Shown here: positions 12,393 through 21,271 of the stretch, piece after piece | Position numbering within the stretch: position 1 is the stretch's first letter | Layout of the letters: each line of letters starts with the position of its first letter | Origin: Enterobacter sp. C2 | GTDB lineage: Bacteria > Pseudomonadota > Gammaproteobacteria > Enterobacterales > Enterobacteriaceae | DNA: 64,000 nt | Assembly (NCBI RefSeq): GCF_019880405.1 | Contig: NZ_CP082269.1 | Coordinates: forward strand, 1,674,001-1,738,000 | Direction of reading: 5' to 3' | Program-made: the position numbers and the translations under genes | Notes under the pieces: generated by a model | Seen by the model: only the letters and a program-made list of their open reading frames with translations | Database searches by the model: none | What the model was told of the DNA's origin: nothing

Positions 12393-12551
12393 TGCGCGCT
12401 CCTGAGCAAGATTTAATTTCACTTAAGAAGCGTAGTTGAAAATAACAGGGTTCCGGGCGCATGCTGCGGATGTTGGCAAATATTTCGCTGCGCTCCTGGT
12501 GAAAATGCTAATCTGCTGATTTATTAAAGTTGTTTGATAATCAGAGGGAAG

Positions 12552-13115
12552 ATGTCCGCAATAGAGATTACGTTAGTAAGGCATGGCAAACCTGATTTGA
12601 AAAAGTCTGGCAGCGTAAATGCGGCAGGCATGCGGGAGTGGGTATCTGCCTACGACGCGTCATCTATTTCTGGATCGCCTGCATCTGCGGCAAAAGCAGC
12701 GTGTCAGAATAGTAACCTTGTGGTGAGCAGTCCGCTGCCTCGCGCTGTTTCCTCCCTTTATACGTTGGGCGTAAATCCAGATTTCATTTTGAATGAGTTG
12801 AGCGAGGCCCCACTACCCATCTTTAACGTACCGGCGATTAAATTACCGCCCTCACTGTGGCTGGTGCTCTTCAGGCTGCTCTGGTTAGCGGGCGCGTCGT
12901 CTGAGAGTGAGTCCTGCGCTGATGCTCAACAGCGCGCGAAAAGAGTCGCGGATCGCCTGACAGCACTGGCCCATGAGCACGAACAGGTTCTCAGTATGGG
13001 GCACGGCATCATGAACAAGCTGATAGCCAAAGAGCTCGAACGCGCAGGTTGGAAAAAAGTTACGGATGGGGAATCAGGTTACTGGGGGACAGTAAGATAC
13101 CGCTATAAAACGTAA
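12552..13115 (+). CDS. Histidine phosphatase family protein
   Basis: The protein (187 residues from ATG 12552, preceded by GAGGGA) has the RHG catalytic motif in TLVRHGKPD, with H as phosphoacceptor, and the second catalytic histidine in SMGHGIMNKL. These are the branch-1 phosphoglycerate-mutase-like signatures. The upstream TTG frame start at 12534 lacks a ribosome site. Substrate is unknown. It sits alone between divergent DUF2243 and the toxin-antitoxin pair. Confidence 0.8.
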   Translation: MSAIEITLVRHGKPDLKKSGSVNAAGMREWVSAYDASSISGSPASAAKAACQNSNLVVSSPLPRAVSSLYTLGVNPDFILNELSEAPLPIFNVPAIKLPPSLWLVLFRLLWLAGASSESESCADAQQRAKRVADRLTALAHEHEQVLSMGHGIMNKLIAKELERAGWKKVTDGESGYWGTVRYRYKT

Positions 13116-13161
13116 GCCAGATAAATCCTCCCTCGTAGCATCAGAGCATTGAGATTGCATA

Positions 13162-13180
13162 ATGCGACAAAATGTCGCAT
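13162..13180. promoter_or_regulatory. Palindromic operator of the toxin-antitoxin operon
   Basis: A perfect 8-bp inverted repeat ATGCGACA-AAA-TGTCGCAT lies about 70 bases before the antitoxin ATG. Such palindromes upstream of ParD/ParE-type operons are bound by the antitoxin or complex for autoregulation; binding here is inferred from position and symmetry. Confidence 0.65.
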
Positions 13181-13248
13181 ATTAAGCATGCGCACGCTTT
13201 GCGTAGGCATTTTACACGTAAGGTGATTTAATCCGGGAGACAGGTGAT

Positions 13249-13485
13249 ATGGCCATAAGCATTCGTTTAGACGATGACTTCGTTAGCGACGTAAAGATTC
13301 ATGCTGAAGCTGCAAACCGCAGCGTTCCCAGGCAGATTGAGCACTGGGCTAAAATAGGGCAGATTGCAGAGGATAACCCTGACCTTCCCTACAGCTTTAT
13401 CAATGAAACCCTGCTGGCGCAAAGCGAAATCAAAAACCAGAAGGTAACGCGATATGCCAGAAGGACAGGGCGTTCAAAAAATTGA
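13249..13485 (+). CDS. ParD-like antitoxin
   Basis: 78 residues. The N-terminal MAISIRLDDDFVSDVKIHAEAANRSVPRQIEHWAKIG is a ribbon-helix-helix/ParD-like DNA-binding segment with the motif RSVPRQIEHWAKIG that is typical of the ParD_like family. It would bind the upstream palindrome and neutralise the toxin encoded just downstream, with which it overlaps by 32 bases. A modest Shine-Dalgarno (GGGAGACAGG) precedes the ATG. Confidence 0.8.
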   Translation: MAISIRLDDDFVSDVKIHAEAANRSVPRQIEHWAKIGQIAEDNPDLPYSFINETLLAQSEIKNQKVTRYARRTGRSKN

Positions 13486-13783
13486 TGTTTACCAGAGTCG
13501 CCGTTTCGAAAAGGCGCTGGACAAACTCCCGACCGCTTTACTGAGGGTGGTAGAGGATGAGATCGATAAAATCATTGATAACCCAGCTATAGGCGAGCAG
13601 AAGAGGGGAGATCTCAGCTTTCTCTGGCTGCACAAATTTCCGCTAAACAAACAGCAGGCGCTTCTGGGATACAGTTGGGTCAAGGATAAGCTGGAACTCT
13701 ATCTGCTAAGCATTGGCTCGCACGAAAACTTCTATCAAGATCAAAAGAATAACCGCAAAGTCGATTTAAAGCTTATCGGCTAA
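13454..13783 (+). CDS. RelE/ParE-family toxin
   Basis: 109 residues with the RelE/ParE pattern: DVYQSRRFEKALDKLP at the start, then DEIDKIIDNPAIGEQKRGDLSFLWLHKF, a beta hairpin LLGYSWVKDKLELYLLSIGSHENFYQ and a short C-terminal helix. ParE members poison gyrase and RelE members cut mRNA; which applies cannot be told. The start overlaps the antitoxin gene. The operon ends at a strong terminator 12 bases after the stop. Confidence 0.8.
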   Translation: MPEGQGVQKIDVYQSRRFEKALDKLPTALLRVVEDEIDKIIDNPAIGEQKRGDLSFLWLHKFPLNKQQALLGYSWVKDKLELYLLSIGSHENFYQDQKNNRKVDLKLIG

Positions 13784-13794
13784 TGAATAAAAAA

Positions 13795-13820
13795 ACGGGA
13801 GCCAGTCGGCTCCCGTTTTC
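13795..13820. terminator. Terminator after the toxin gene
   Basis: Nine-base-pair stem ACGGGAGCC / GGCTCCCGT with a 4-base loop AGTC, a T-tract on the right and an A-tract on the left, so it can work in both directions (toxin operon from the left, small membrane-protein gene from the right). The stem resembles the icd terminator at 9938. Confidence 0.88.
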
Positions 13821-13853
13821 TATTATTACCCTACAACCCGCTCTGAAACAACA

Positions 13854-13946
13854 TCACAACCAGTTGTATTTGGAGTAAAGGGTCAGAAAGAGTCCCGCTG
13901 CGGCTAATACATTTAGCAAGACTACCGTTCTGCTTGATACATTCAT
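13854..13946 (-). CDS. Small membrane protein, 30 residues
   Basis: A short open frame, MNVSSRTVVLLNVLAAAGLF then LTLYSKYNWL, is preceded by an AAAGGA Shine-Dalgarno eight bases before the ATG and followed by the bidirectional terminator at 13795-13820. One hydrophobic helix spans residues 7-24 with a basic N side and aromatic C end, as in known single-pass peptides of E. coli. I do not recognise a named homologue. Support is coding-style spacing of ribosome site, helix and terminator rather than similarity. Confidence 0.55.
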   Translation of the reverse strand: MNVSSRTVVLLNVLAAAGLFLTLYSKYNWL

Positions 13947-14139
13947 CGTTGCGTCCTTTCGGTTACGTGACGGAGAGTTTAAACCAATTCAATGAACTAA
14001 AAACTACTAAAAATGGTGTGTGCCAGAGGGCAATCATTTCATGAACATTGCCGGGCATTTACAATGAGAGAAGTATAGACCGCGCTCGCCTGACGTAAAG
14101 TATGATTAGATATCTTTTACATATTCATGGAGACACCGC

Positions 14140-14766
14140 TTGACCATTTATGACTCCCTGCTGGCATTTACGCTGGCCGCTGCTTTGCTTACCCTGACTC
14201 CAGGGCTGGATACCGCGCTGGTCCTGCGCACCGCCTCGGTCGAGAGTCGGGCCCAGGCGTTTAAAGTTGCGCTGGATATCAATGCCGGGTGCTTTATCTG
14301 GGGAGCGATGGTGGCGTTTGGTCTGGGCGCGCTTATCGCCGTCTCTGAGCTGGCCTATTCCATTCTGAAATACTGCGGCGCGGCTTACCTCTGCTGGCTG
14401 GGGGTGAATATGTTGCTGAGTCGCGGGGGTGGGTTAACCGCAGCGGCAGAGGGAGAAACACCCAGGGCAAAGCAGAGCGGGTTTATCAAGGGGCTGCTGG
14501 GCAATCTGCTAAACCCCAAAATGGGCGTCTTCTACGTCTCCTTTTTACCGCAGTTTATTCCCCACGGTCAGCCGTTAATCGCCTGGACCTTTGGGCTGGT
14601 GGCGATCCACGTTGTGCTGGGGCAGACCTGGTCGACGGTGCTGATTCTGGCGACGCGTCCGCTCGGTCGTTTCCTGAAACGCAGTGCGGTAGTACGCTGG
14701 ATGGATCGCACCACCGGCACGCTGTTTATTCTCTTTGCCGCTAAGCTGGCACTGAGTAAACGCTAA
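14140..14766 (+). CDS. LysE-family amino acid exporter
   Basis: 208 residues with six hydrophobic segments and the LysE/RhtB signature near the N terminus (LTPGLDTALVLRTA, residues about 20-33) and the conserved KGLLGNLLNPKMGVFYVSFLPQF in the middle. These inner-membrane proteins export amino acids or related compounds. The start is a TTG at 14140 with GGAG ten bases upstream; no ATG in frame fits. Its stop overlaps that of the convergent phosphodiesterase gene by four bases. Substrate unknown. Confidence 0.85.
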   Translation: MTIYDSLLAFTLAAALLTLTPGLDTALVLRTASVESRAQAFKVALDINAGCFIWGAMVAFGLGALIAVSELAYSILKYCGAAYLCWLGVNMLLSRGGGLTAAAEGETPRAKQSGFIKGLLGNLLNPKMGVFYVSFLPQFIPHGQPLIAWTFGLVAIHVVLGQTWSTVLILATRPLGRFLKRSAVVRWMDRTTGTLFILFAAKLALSKR

Positions 14767-16577
14767 TAGGTTCCATTTTGTAGCAGGCCGGGCAGCTTAT
14801 CCACCGCGCTGCCTTTTGCCAGCCATGCCGGGATCTCGGCTGGAGAGATTGGCCTGGAGAAGTAATACCCCTGCGCCTCGTCACAGCCGTACTCCTTCAG
14901 CATCATGGCCGTCTGCCTGTCTTCAATCCCCTCAGCCAGAACAAGATAGTTCAGATCCTTCAGCATCGTTATGACGTTGCGGGCGATAATTCGGCTATCG
15001 GAATCGGAGACAATCTGGCTGATAAGCGAGCGATCGAGCTTTATAACGTCGAAGGGAATGCGTCGTAGATAGCTAATATTGCTGTAGCCTGCGCCGAAAT
15101 CATCGAGCAGGATGTTAAAGCCCTTATTTTTCAGCTGACCCAGTTCGTACAGTGCCTTATCGCTCTCCAGCACCTTCTCGGTCTCCAGACATTCGATCTG
15201 CAGATCCGCTACCGTGAGCCCAGCGCTAAGCAGATTCTGCTCCAGTTCGTCGGCAAAACCCTGGCGCGAGAAATCGCTCACCGTGACGTTAATGGAAACA
15301 GGCAGGTCAATTCCGACGTTGCGCCAGGCCTGAAGCTGTTCAATAACGGTTTTGATTACCCATTGCGTAATATCCGTCATCAGGCTGGTCTTCTCTGCCA
15401 GCTGAACAATGGTTGACGGCGGCACGTTGCCCTGTACTGGATGATGCCAGCGAAGCAGTGCTTCACAGCCTTGGGTCAGGCCGGTATGCAGTGAAATTTT
15501 CGGCTGATAAACCATAAAGAGCTGATCCGGCGCTTTGATCGCTTCGCTCAGATCGTGCAGCAGCCGGAAGTGGTTATTGCGCTTCTGATCGAGAAGAGGA
15601 TCGAAGGCCAGAACAGGAATTTGCTCGCGCATCGCCTCATGCAAGGCACTGATGCCCTGGCGCAAAATTTCATGCGGATCGTTATCCTGTGGTATGAAAG
15701 TGACGTAACCGGTACGCACCTTCAGGTGAATACCAATATCGCCACGGATCTGCGCATCGATATCCGGCAGGGAGCCTGCCCTTTGGATTAGCGTCTGGGC
15801 GATCGCGGCGTCTACCAGCACGGCATAACGCCCTGGCGCAAAGGCAAACAGCGTCATTCGTGAAGATAGCTTCAGGCGCAGGCGCAGCAGAGGGCCAAAC
15901 CCACGCAGCATCTTCTCTACTGCGGATAGACCAAGATAGCGCGCCAGCTCATAGGCACGGGGCATATCAATACAGTCGAAAAGGATCAGCGACCAGGGCC
16001 GGGCGTTGTTATCCTGCACCAGCGTCTCTATCTCTTTTAAAAGAGACTGGCGGTTAGGCAATCCGGTCAGGCCATCAATGCGGCCCAGCGAATACCATGC
16101 CTCAAGATAGGTACTGGCAAGCGCAGCAACGCGCAGGAAGTTATCAATCTGCTCAGGCGTTGCCGCGACAGGCTGCGTATGGCTAACGCACAGCGTACCC
16201 AGTACAAATCCTTCCTTCGTTTGCAGGGGAGCAGCGGCATAGAAGATGACTTGCCCTGTAGTAACCAGAAAATGATCGGCAAAGCGGCTGTCGGTGCGAG
16301 TGTCAGAGCAGATAACCGGCTCGGCGCTGGCAACGGCATATTGACACATGGTTTCAGGGATCGCGGTTTTTATTGGCAGCTGGGCAATGTTCTTTACATA
16401 TTTAATATATTGGTACTGGTCATCGAAAATGGTGACGAAGCAGCCATTAACGCCCATTATGTCGCTGGCCAGATTCGCAAATTCGCCAAGCGCGGTATCC
16501 CGCGCTTTATCGTACTTGCGTAAGAGGGCAAGCGCCGCCAGCCTTTTTGTTTGGTTCTTGCTGAGTCCGCTGAACAT
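14763..16577 (-). CDS. GAF-(degenerate GGDEF)-EAL cyclic-di-GMP phosphodiesterase
   Basis: 604 residues in three parts: an N-terminal GAF domain (about 25-160), a GGDEF-like domain (about 165-325) in which the catalytic motif is replaced by APGRY (247-251), and an EAL domain (about 340-590). The EAL part keeps the catalytic residues: CEALLRW (371-377), ECLETE (462-467), LDDFGAGYSN (491-500) and AEGIED (548-553). It should therefore hydrolyse c-di-GMP while the GGDEF part is at most regulatory. An AGGAG site lies before the ATG. It is next to yoaJ and the cyclase dgcP on the same strand. Confidence 0.85.
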   Translation of the reverse strand: MFSGLSKNQTKRLAALALLRKYDKARDTALGEFANLASDIMGVNGCFVTIFDDQYQYIKYVKNIAQLPIKTAIPETMCQYAVASAEPVICSDTRTDSRFADHFLVTTGQVIFYAAAPLQTKEGFVLGTLCVSHTQPVAATPEQIDNFLRVAALASTYLEAWYSLGRIDGLTGLPNRQSLLKEIETLVQDNNARPWSLILFDCIDMPRAYELARYLGLSAVEKMLRGFGPLLRLRLKLSSRMTLFAFAPGRYAVLVDAAIAQTLIQRAGSLPDIDAQIRGDIGIHLKVRTGYVTFIPQDNDPHEILRQGISALHEAMREQIPVLAFDPLLDQKRNNHFRLLHDLSEAIKAPDQLFMVYQPKISLHTGLTQGCEALLRWHHPVQGNVPPSTIVQLAEKTSLMTDITQWVIKTVIEQLQAWRNVGIDLPVSINVTVSDFSRQGFADELEQNLLSAGLTVADLQIECLETEKVLESDKALYELGQLKNKGFNILLDDFGAGYSNISYLRRIPFDVIKLDRSLISQIVSDSDSRIIARNVITMLKDLNYLVLAEGIEDRQTAMMLKEYGCDEAQGYYFSRPISPAEIPAWLAKGSAVDKLPGLLQNGTY

Positions 16578-16804
16578 GTATGAGCTCCTGCCCAGATGAG
16601 GATCTAAAACCTTAAAACCCGTACCGACGCAATATTATTTGTAACACTAAATTAACATACCATCTACGCGTTAATGCTGTTTAAAGCATAGTCGATGTCA
16701 AAACGGTAAAAGCACGCTAAAAATTCGAGAAAGAGACCTCGAATATATCGTCTACCTGCTTAGCGCGAGTAGACGATATTAAGAAACAGGGTATACGAGA
16801 GGGA

Positions 16805-16879
16805 TCACCACCAGCCCAGTTGCGTACCGGCAACGACAACAATCGCCACGATCAGCATAATAACCGTTGTTTTTTTCAC
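16805..16879 (-). CDS. yoaJ: Small membrane protein YoaJ
   Basis: A 24-residue product starting at GTG (16879-16877), with AGGAG six bases upstream. The sequence starts MKKTTVIM and ends GTQLGWW; E. coli YoaJ is also 24 residues with the same KKTT start and GTELGWW end. It forms one membrane helix; its role is unknown. As in E. coli it is directly downstream of the diguanylate cyclase gene dgcP (yeaP), 32 bases away, which supports the assignment. Confidence 0.88.
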   Translation of the reverse strand: MKKTTVIMLIVAIVVVAGTQLGWW

Positions 16880-16911
16880 GCCTTGCTCCTGAAAGATCGC
16901 TAAATAATGAA

Positions 16912-17940
16912 TTAATCCAGAACGACGAAGGGGCTTTTTTGCCGACCTTTCTTCTCCTGGTACATGGCGACATCGGCCATGCGCAGGGCAGTATCCGCGT
17001 CGGTCTGCGTGGGGTCAATCTCAACAATACCGATACTGGCACCGGGATAATAGATCCGTATATCCCCCAGGCTATAGTCGCCGATAATATGACCGCTCAA
17101 GCGCGCCTTCAGCTCGCGGAGATAGGCCTCGTCGCTTTTCCCGCGCGCGCTGCCCAGACAGGCAAGCATGAACTCATCGCCGCCCAGCCTGCCAGCAATG
17201 TCGTTGCCGTCGCACTGACGTATGATTCGCTGGCCCACCTGCACTAAAAAGAGATCGCCCACGTCATGGCCAAAGCTGTCGTTTATTGATTTAAAGTTAT
17301 CGAGATCGATAAAGGCGATGATCACCGGCACATCCAGATGGCGCGCCAGCGAGAAAAGGGTAGAGAGGTTATCGAATATCGCCCGTCGGTTAGGCAAGCC
17401 GGTGAGCGCATCGGTGTAGGAGTGGGAAATCAGCGCCGCGTTGGCCTCCCGCAGCTGTGCTACCAGAGACTCCTTCTGGATCGCCTGAGAAATCAGTCCG
17501 GCAAAGAGCTGCAGAACCTGATTTGCCCGCACGTTTAGCGCATGGGTTTCGGTGCTGGCAGCGCAAAGGGTACCGTACAGCGTCCCATCGGCCAGATGAA
17601 CGGGCGAACTGAGATAGGTTTTTATGCCCAGCGCGCGTGCAGGGCCACAGTCGCCCCAGAGCGTAGCGACATCATTGCTGAAGAAACACTCATCGTCCAG
17701 GGCGCGCTTGCAGAGCGTATCTCCCCAGGGCACGGAAAGCCCCTCCGGGATATTCATCTGCTTGCTGTTTCGGGCATACAGGATGTGCTGCAGGCGGGCA
17801 TCAGTATCGATTTTGGTCAGGTAGGTTGACTCCATTTCGGACACCAGCTCAAGCATCTCCAGCAGCTGGCGAACCAGACTTTCAACGGTTTGTTCACTTG
17901 CGAGCGTTTCCGAAACGCGAGCCAGAATAATATCTGACAT
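16912..17940 (-). CDS. dgcP: Diguanylate cyclase DgcP (GAF-GGDEF)
   Basis: 342 residues, aligning end to end with E. coli DgcP (YeaP), which in E. coli makes c-di-GMP and is located at the cell pole. The GAF domain covers about 20-155 and the GGDEF domain about 172-335, with an intact catalytic motif RLGGDEF (251-257) and the substrate-binding DNFKSINDSFGHDVGD segment. An ATG at 17940 with nearby AGAG fits the conserved MSD..ARVS start. Its neighbour yoaJ and the nearby EAL enzyme form a local c-di-GMP cluster. Confidence 0.92.
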   Translation of the reverse strand: MSDIILARVSETLASEQTVESLVRQLLEMLELVSEMESTYLTKIDTDARLQHILYARNSKQMNIPEGLSVPWGDTLCKRALDDECFFSNDVATLWGDCGPARALGIKTYLSSPVHLADGTLYGTLCAASTETHALNVRANQVLQLFAGLISQAIQKESLVAQLREANAALISHSYTDALTGLPNRRAIFDNLSTLFSLARHLDVPVIIAFIDLDNFKSINDSFGHDVGDLFLVQVGQRIIRQCDGNDIAGRLGGDEFMLACLGSARGKSDEAYLRELKARLSGHIIGDYSLGDIRIYYPGASIGIVEIDPTQTDADTALRMADVAMYQEKKGRQKSPFVVLD

Positions 17941-18188
17941 GACTCTCTTTTACTCCCGTATAAAGGCGAAAAACCCTTATACGTTATGGTGAATATTTGG
18001 GCTATCCGTACAGTAAAACATGAAAAGCGGTGGATTTATATATCATGTTTTCTCGTCTGCCTAAAATTAGTAGAGGTTTTGATCGTCGGCGCGAATTACT
18101 GTGGTGACAATGGCCTGTCTCTCGGAGTAAAATTTCGATTAGGAATTATCCTAACCGCAAATTCAATTTTTCTGTGAACGAGAGAGCT

Positions 18189-18494
18189 ATGTTTCAGTTA
18201 AAACCGGGCAGCCTGGCAATGGTTATTGGCGCACAAACTCCAGCTGGACGCCGCAACATTGGTAAATCCGTGGAGCTGTTTGCGCTGTGCCAGCCGGGAG
18301 AACGTTTTCTGAACCCGGTTAACGGCGTGATGACCGACATGCCGGTTACCGCACCACGTGCGCTATGGCTGGTCACCGGGGATGTTGTTGCCTTCGACGG
18401 CCAGCACGGGTTTGCCTTCGTTCGCGCTGAGCACCTGATGCCGCTTTTGCCAGATTCCTTGCCGGAAGAAGTGGAAGCCCGCGAGTGGTGCTAA
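18189..18494 (+). CDS. Hypothetical protein, 101 residues
   Basis: I do not recognise a family. The ATG at 18189 is preceded by GAGAG; the GTG at 18174 is a less likely start. The protein is soluble, with a probable small beta-barrel pattern (LKPGSLAMVIGAQTPAGRRN, then ALWLVTGDVVAFDGQHGFAFVRAEHLMPL) and ends in a cysteine. The KPG...N.GK..EL pattern resembles small SH3-like barrels. It converges on the TudS-like gene with a 4-base overlap. GC content is like the core genome. Confidence 0.6.
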   Translation: MFQLKPGSLAMVIGAQTPAGRRNIGKSVELFALCQPGERFLNPVNGVMTDMPVTAPRALWLVTGDVVAFDGQHGFAFVRAEHLMPLLPDSLPEEVEAREWC

Positions 18495-18988
18495 CCCGCG
18501 TCATGTGCGTTGATCCAGGCAATAAGCGCGTCCAGCTCCTGCTCTGAAAATACCTTAATGCCGTGTTCAGCCAGTAGTGCCGCTGCCACGCCCATTCCCG
18601 GCTGGCGCTGACCGCTAAAGCTGCCATCGTAAATAGCGCGGCTGCCGCAGGTGGGGCTGCCGTCGGTTAACAGCGCGGCGCGACAGCCTGCCTCCTGCGC
18701 CGCCCGTAGCGCCAACCAGGCGGCCAGCTGATAGTGCGCGGTTACGTCGGTACCGTCGCTCTCTGTAATGCGGGCCGCATTATGCATGACGTCCGCCCCG
18801 GTACCGCCGCTAATTTCCGCCGACAGGCGCGGTACGGGCAGTCCGGCTGCCAGTTCAGGACAGTGGATCACCAGTCGTCCCTCCTGTTGCCAGCGCGCCA
18901 GGGTGGCCTCGACCGCCTGCTTTTCACTGCCGTTGTAGCGCACCTTAAAGCCCATCAGGCAGGCGCTCACGAGGATCTTTATTTTCAT
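18491..18988 (-). CDS. DUF523/TudS-like protein (thiouracil desulfidase family)
   Basis: 165 residues of the DUF523 family. The three conserved cysteines expected to hold an iron-sulphur cluster are C10 (LVSACLMG), C43 (HCPELAAGLP) and C114 (SPTCGS), and the conserved glutamate follows the second one. Characterised members (TudS) remove sulphur from thiouracil using a [4Fe-4S] cluster. The start MKIKILVSACL is the usual family N terminus. The assignment of family is strong; the exact substrate is inferred. Confidence 0.8.
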   Translation of the reverse strand: MKIKILVSACLMGFKVRYNGSEKQAVEATLARWQQEGRLVIHCPELAAGLPVPRLSAEISGGTGADVMHNAARITESDGTDVTAHYQLAAWLALRAAQEAGCRAALLTDGSPTCGSRAIYDGSFSGQRQPGMGVAAALLAEHGIKVFSEQELDALIAWINAHDAG

Positions 18989-19154
18989 GGTCTACATAGG
19001 GCAAGGTGACAATAGCCACAGGGTAATACAGCAGTATGAAAAATGCTGTTATCCGTCGCCCACCTTTTTTAAGGTATTGTGATACCTGTAAAAGATCGGT
19101 AATCTGAGGCTCCTTATGTTATCCGTAATTTGCCCCTGACATAAGGATTCCTGC

Positions 19155-19862
19155 ATGGAACACACTCCTTTGAAAAAAACGCTGCGTATTGCTCTCGTAG
19201 GCGACTATAACCCTGACGTTGTTGCGCACCAGGCGATCCCTTTGGCGATTGATGATGCCGCCGCCGTGCAGGAACTGACGGCCGACTACGACTGGCTGGC
19301 AACCGATGAGATCGCCAGTGAAGAAGATTTGGTAGGTTATGACGCCATCTGGGTCGTGCCAGCTAGCCCCTATAAAAATGCCCAGGGCGCGTTCACGGCG
19401 ATTCGCTATGCCCGTGAGAACGGCGTGCCGTTCCTCGGCACCTGCGGCGGGTTCCAGCATGCGCTGATTGAGTACGCGCGCAACGTTATGGGCTGGGACG
19501 ATGCGGCACATGCTGAAACCGACAGCGCAGGACGTATGGTGGTGACGCCGCTGGCCTGCTCGCTGGTGGAGCAGACCGGCACTATCGAGCTGCGTCACAA
19601 TACCCTTATTTCCCGCGCCTACGGCAAAGATGCCATTGATGAGGGCTATCACTGTAACTATGGCGTGTCGCCAGAGTTTGCCGCCGAGCTGGATAAGACC
19701 GATCTGCGCGTCACCGGCTGGGATGAAGAGGGCGAAGTGCGCGCCGTTGAGCTGATCACGCACCCGTTTTTTGTTGCTACGCTCTTCCAGCACGAGCGTG
19801 CCGCCCTGAGCGGTCGTCCCGCGCCGCTGGTTCATGCGCTGCTGCGCATCGCCAGTAACTAA
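19155..19862 (+). CDS. CTP synthase-like glutamine amidotransferase domain protein
   Basis: 235 residues corresponding to a free-standing class I glutamine amidotransferase similar to the C-terminal half of CTP synthase. The nucleophile cysteine is in PFLGTCGGFQHALIEYAR (about residue 97). A late histidine is in ITHPFFVATLFQHE, but the glutamate that normally follows the His-Pro of the triad is replaced by Phe. It has no synthetase domain, so it is not CTP synthase itself. Function unknown; conserved as a single gene in enterobacteria. Confidence 0.75.
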   Translation: MEHTPLKKTLRIALVGDYNPDVVAHQAIPLAIDDAAAVQELTADYDWLATDEIASEEDLVGYDAIWVVPASPYKNAQGAFTAIRYARENGVPFLGTCGGFQHALIEYARNVMGWDDAAHAETDSAGRMVVTPLACSLVEQTGTIELRHNTLISRAYGKDAIDEGYHCNYGVSPEFAAELDKTDLRVTGWDEEGEVRAVELITHPFFVATLFQHERAALSGRPAPLVHALLRIASN

Positions 19863-19880
19863 TCTCCGATCGCACCTCTC

Positions 19881-21068
19881 TTACCGGGCGTCGATCTCGC
19901 GATCGCGTCCGGCAAAAATGCCAAACGCCGCCATCACCACCGCGAGCAGGGCGCAGGCGATAAGCGGAATGCGCCAGTCGCCGCTGGCATCGTGGATCTT
20001 GCCCATTAGCGGTGGACCAAACGCCGCCAGCAGGTAGCCCACCGACTGCGCCATGCCGGAGAGCGCTGCCGCCTGATGCGCCGAGCTGGCGCGCAGGCCG
20101 ATAAAGGTCAGACCGAGGATCATCGTCGCACCCGAGCCGAAACCAAAGATCACCGTCCACAGCACCGCGTGGGCGGGAACCAGCCACAGCCCGGCGGCGC
20201 TGAGGGCACACATCAGCGCCACCAGCGCGGCGATGCTGCGCTGATCGCGCAGGCGATGCAGGATCAGCGGAATAACAATGCCTGGTGCGGCGGTAGCCAG
20301 CTGCAACAAGCCATGCAGAGAGCCCGCCTGGGTTTCGCTGTAGCCCAGGCTCAGCAGGATCGCCGGCAGCCAGCCGATAACCACGTAGTAGATAAGCGAG
20401 TTGATACCCAGAAAGAGTGTCACCTGCCAGGCCAGCGCCGATCGCCAGATCCCACGGTTTTGCAGGCTACCCGCCTGGGTCAGGCTGCTTGCTGCCCGAC
20501 GGCCGGTCTGGGGCAGCCACAGCAGTAGGGCAACCAGTGGGAAGGCCATCAGCATCAGTAGCGCCCCTCGCCAGCCAAATCCGTGTAGCGCCAGCGGCAC
20601 CACCAGCGCTGAACCCAGCGCTGCGGCTGCCCCCATCGTCAGGGAATAGGCACCGGTAAGCTTTGCAACCTGGCCGGGGAAGTCGCGCTTAATCAGGCCG
20701 GGCAGCAGCACGTTACCCAGCGCAATCCCGCAGCCGACGATCGCCGTACCGACAAACAGCAGCGCGGCGGACGGCAGCGAACGCAGGGCAATGCCCGCAC
20801 AAATAAGGATCAGCGCGGTAGCGAGGCTGCGCTCCATGCCAAAGCGGCGGGCGGCACCGGCCGCGAGCGGCGAGATAAGGGCAAAGGCCAGCAGCGGCAG
20901 GGTGGTCAGGAGTCCGGTTTGTGCCGTGGTCAGGCCGTAGTCAGCGCGAATGGCGTCCAGCAGGGGGGCGGCACCGGTAAAGGTCACGCGCAGGGTGGTG
21001 GCAATCATTAAGATCCCGGCAATCAGCAGCAGTCCCTGCTTGCGGCCGGAGGAGGTCAGGTTAGTCAT
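19881..21068 (-). CDS. nimT: 2-nitroimidazole exporter NimT (MFS)
   Basis: 395 residues with twelve membrane segments, closely similar throughout to E. coli NimT (YeaN), for example LIAGILMIATTLRVTFTGAAPLLD at the N terminus and GLRASSAHQAAALSGMAQSVGYLLAA near 340. NimT exports 2-nitroimidazole and belongs to the CynX/NimT family. In E. coli it is next to its repressor gene nimR (yeaM); here no such regulator is present and an ABC importer operon occupies that position, so control must differ. Confidence 0.92.
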   Translation of the reverse strand: MTNLTSSGRKQGLLLIAGILMIATTLRVTFTGAAPLLDAIRADYGLTTAQTGLLTTLPLLAFALISPLAAGAARRFGMERSLATALILICAGIALRSLPSAALLFVGTAIVGCGIALGNVLLPGLIKRDFPGQVAKLTGAYSLTMGAAAALGSALVVPLALHGFGWRGALLMLMAFPLVALLLWLPQTGRRAASSLTQAGSLQNRGIWRSALAWQVTLFLGINSLIYYVVIGWLPAILLSLGYSETQAGSLHGLLQLATAAPGIVIPLILHRLRDQRSIAALVALMCALSAAGLWLVPAHAVLWTVIFGFGSGATMILGLTFIGLRASSAHQAAALSGMAQSVGYLLAAFGPPLMGKIHDASGDWRIPLIACALLAVVMAAFGIFAGRDREIDAR

Positions 21069-21271
21069 TGTTTTCTCAGGTTGAATACGTTGATAACAGG
21101 ATAACGCTTTTTCGCTGTGATGAAAGCAGCCGACGAACCCTGATCAGCTTATATGCCTATAGCCTTATTCTATTTATGGATATCTAATGCACATTTTGAT
21201 ATTTGTCTGACGCCAACGCTTATGTGAACGTAGCGCTAAATATTTATAACCAGGGATAACAGGGATTAAGC

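Noticed and set aside
19119..19835. 238-codon minus-strand frame opposite the amidotransferase-like gene
   Set aside because: The plus-strand gene has clear amidotransferase motifs and a proper start; the reverse frame has none.
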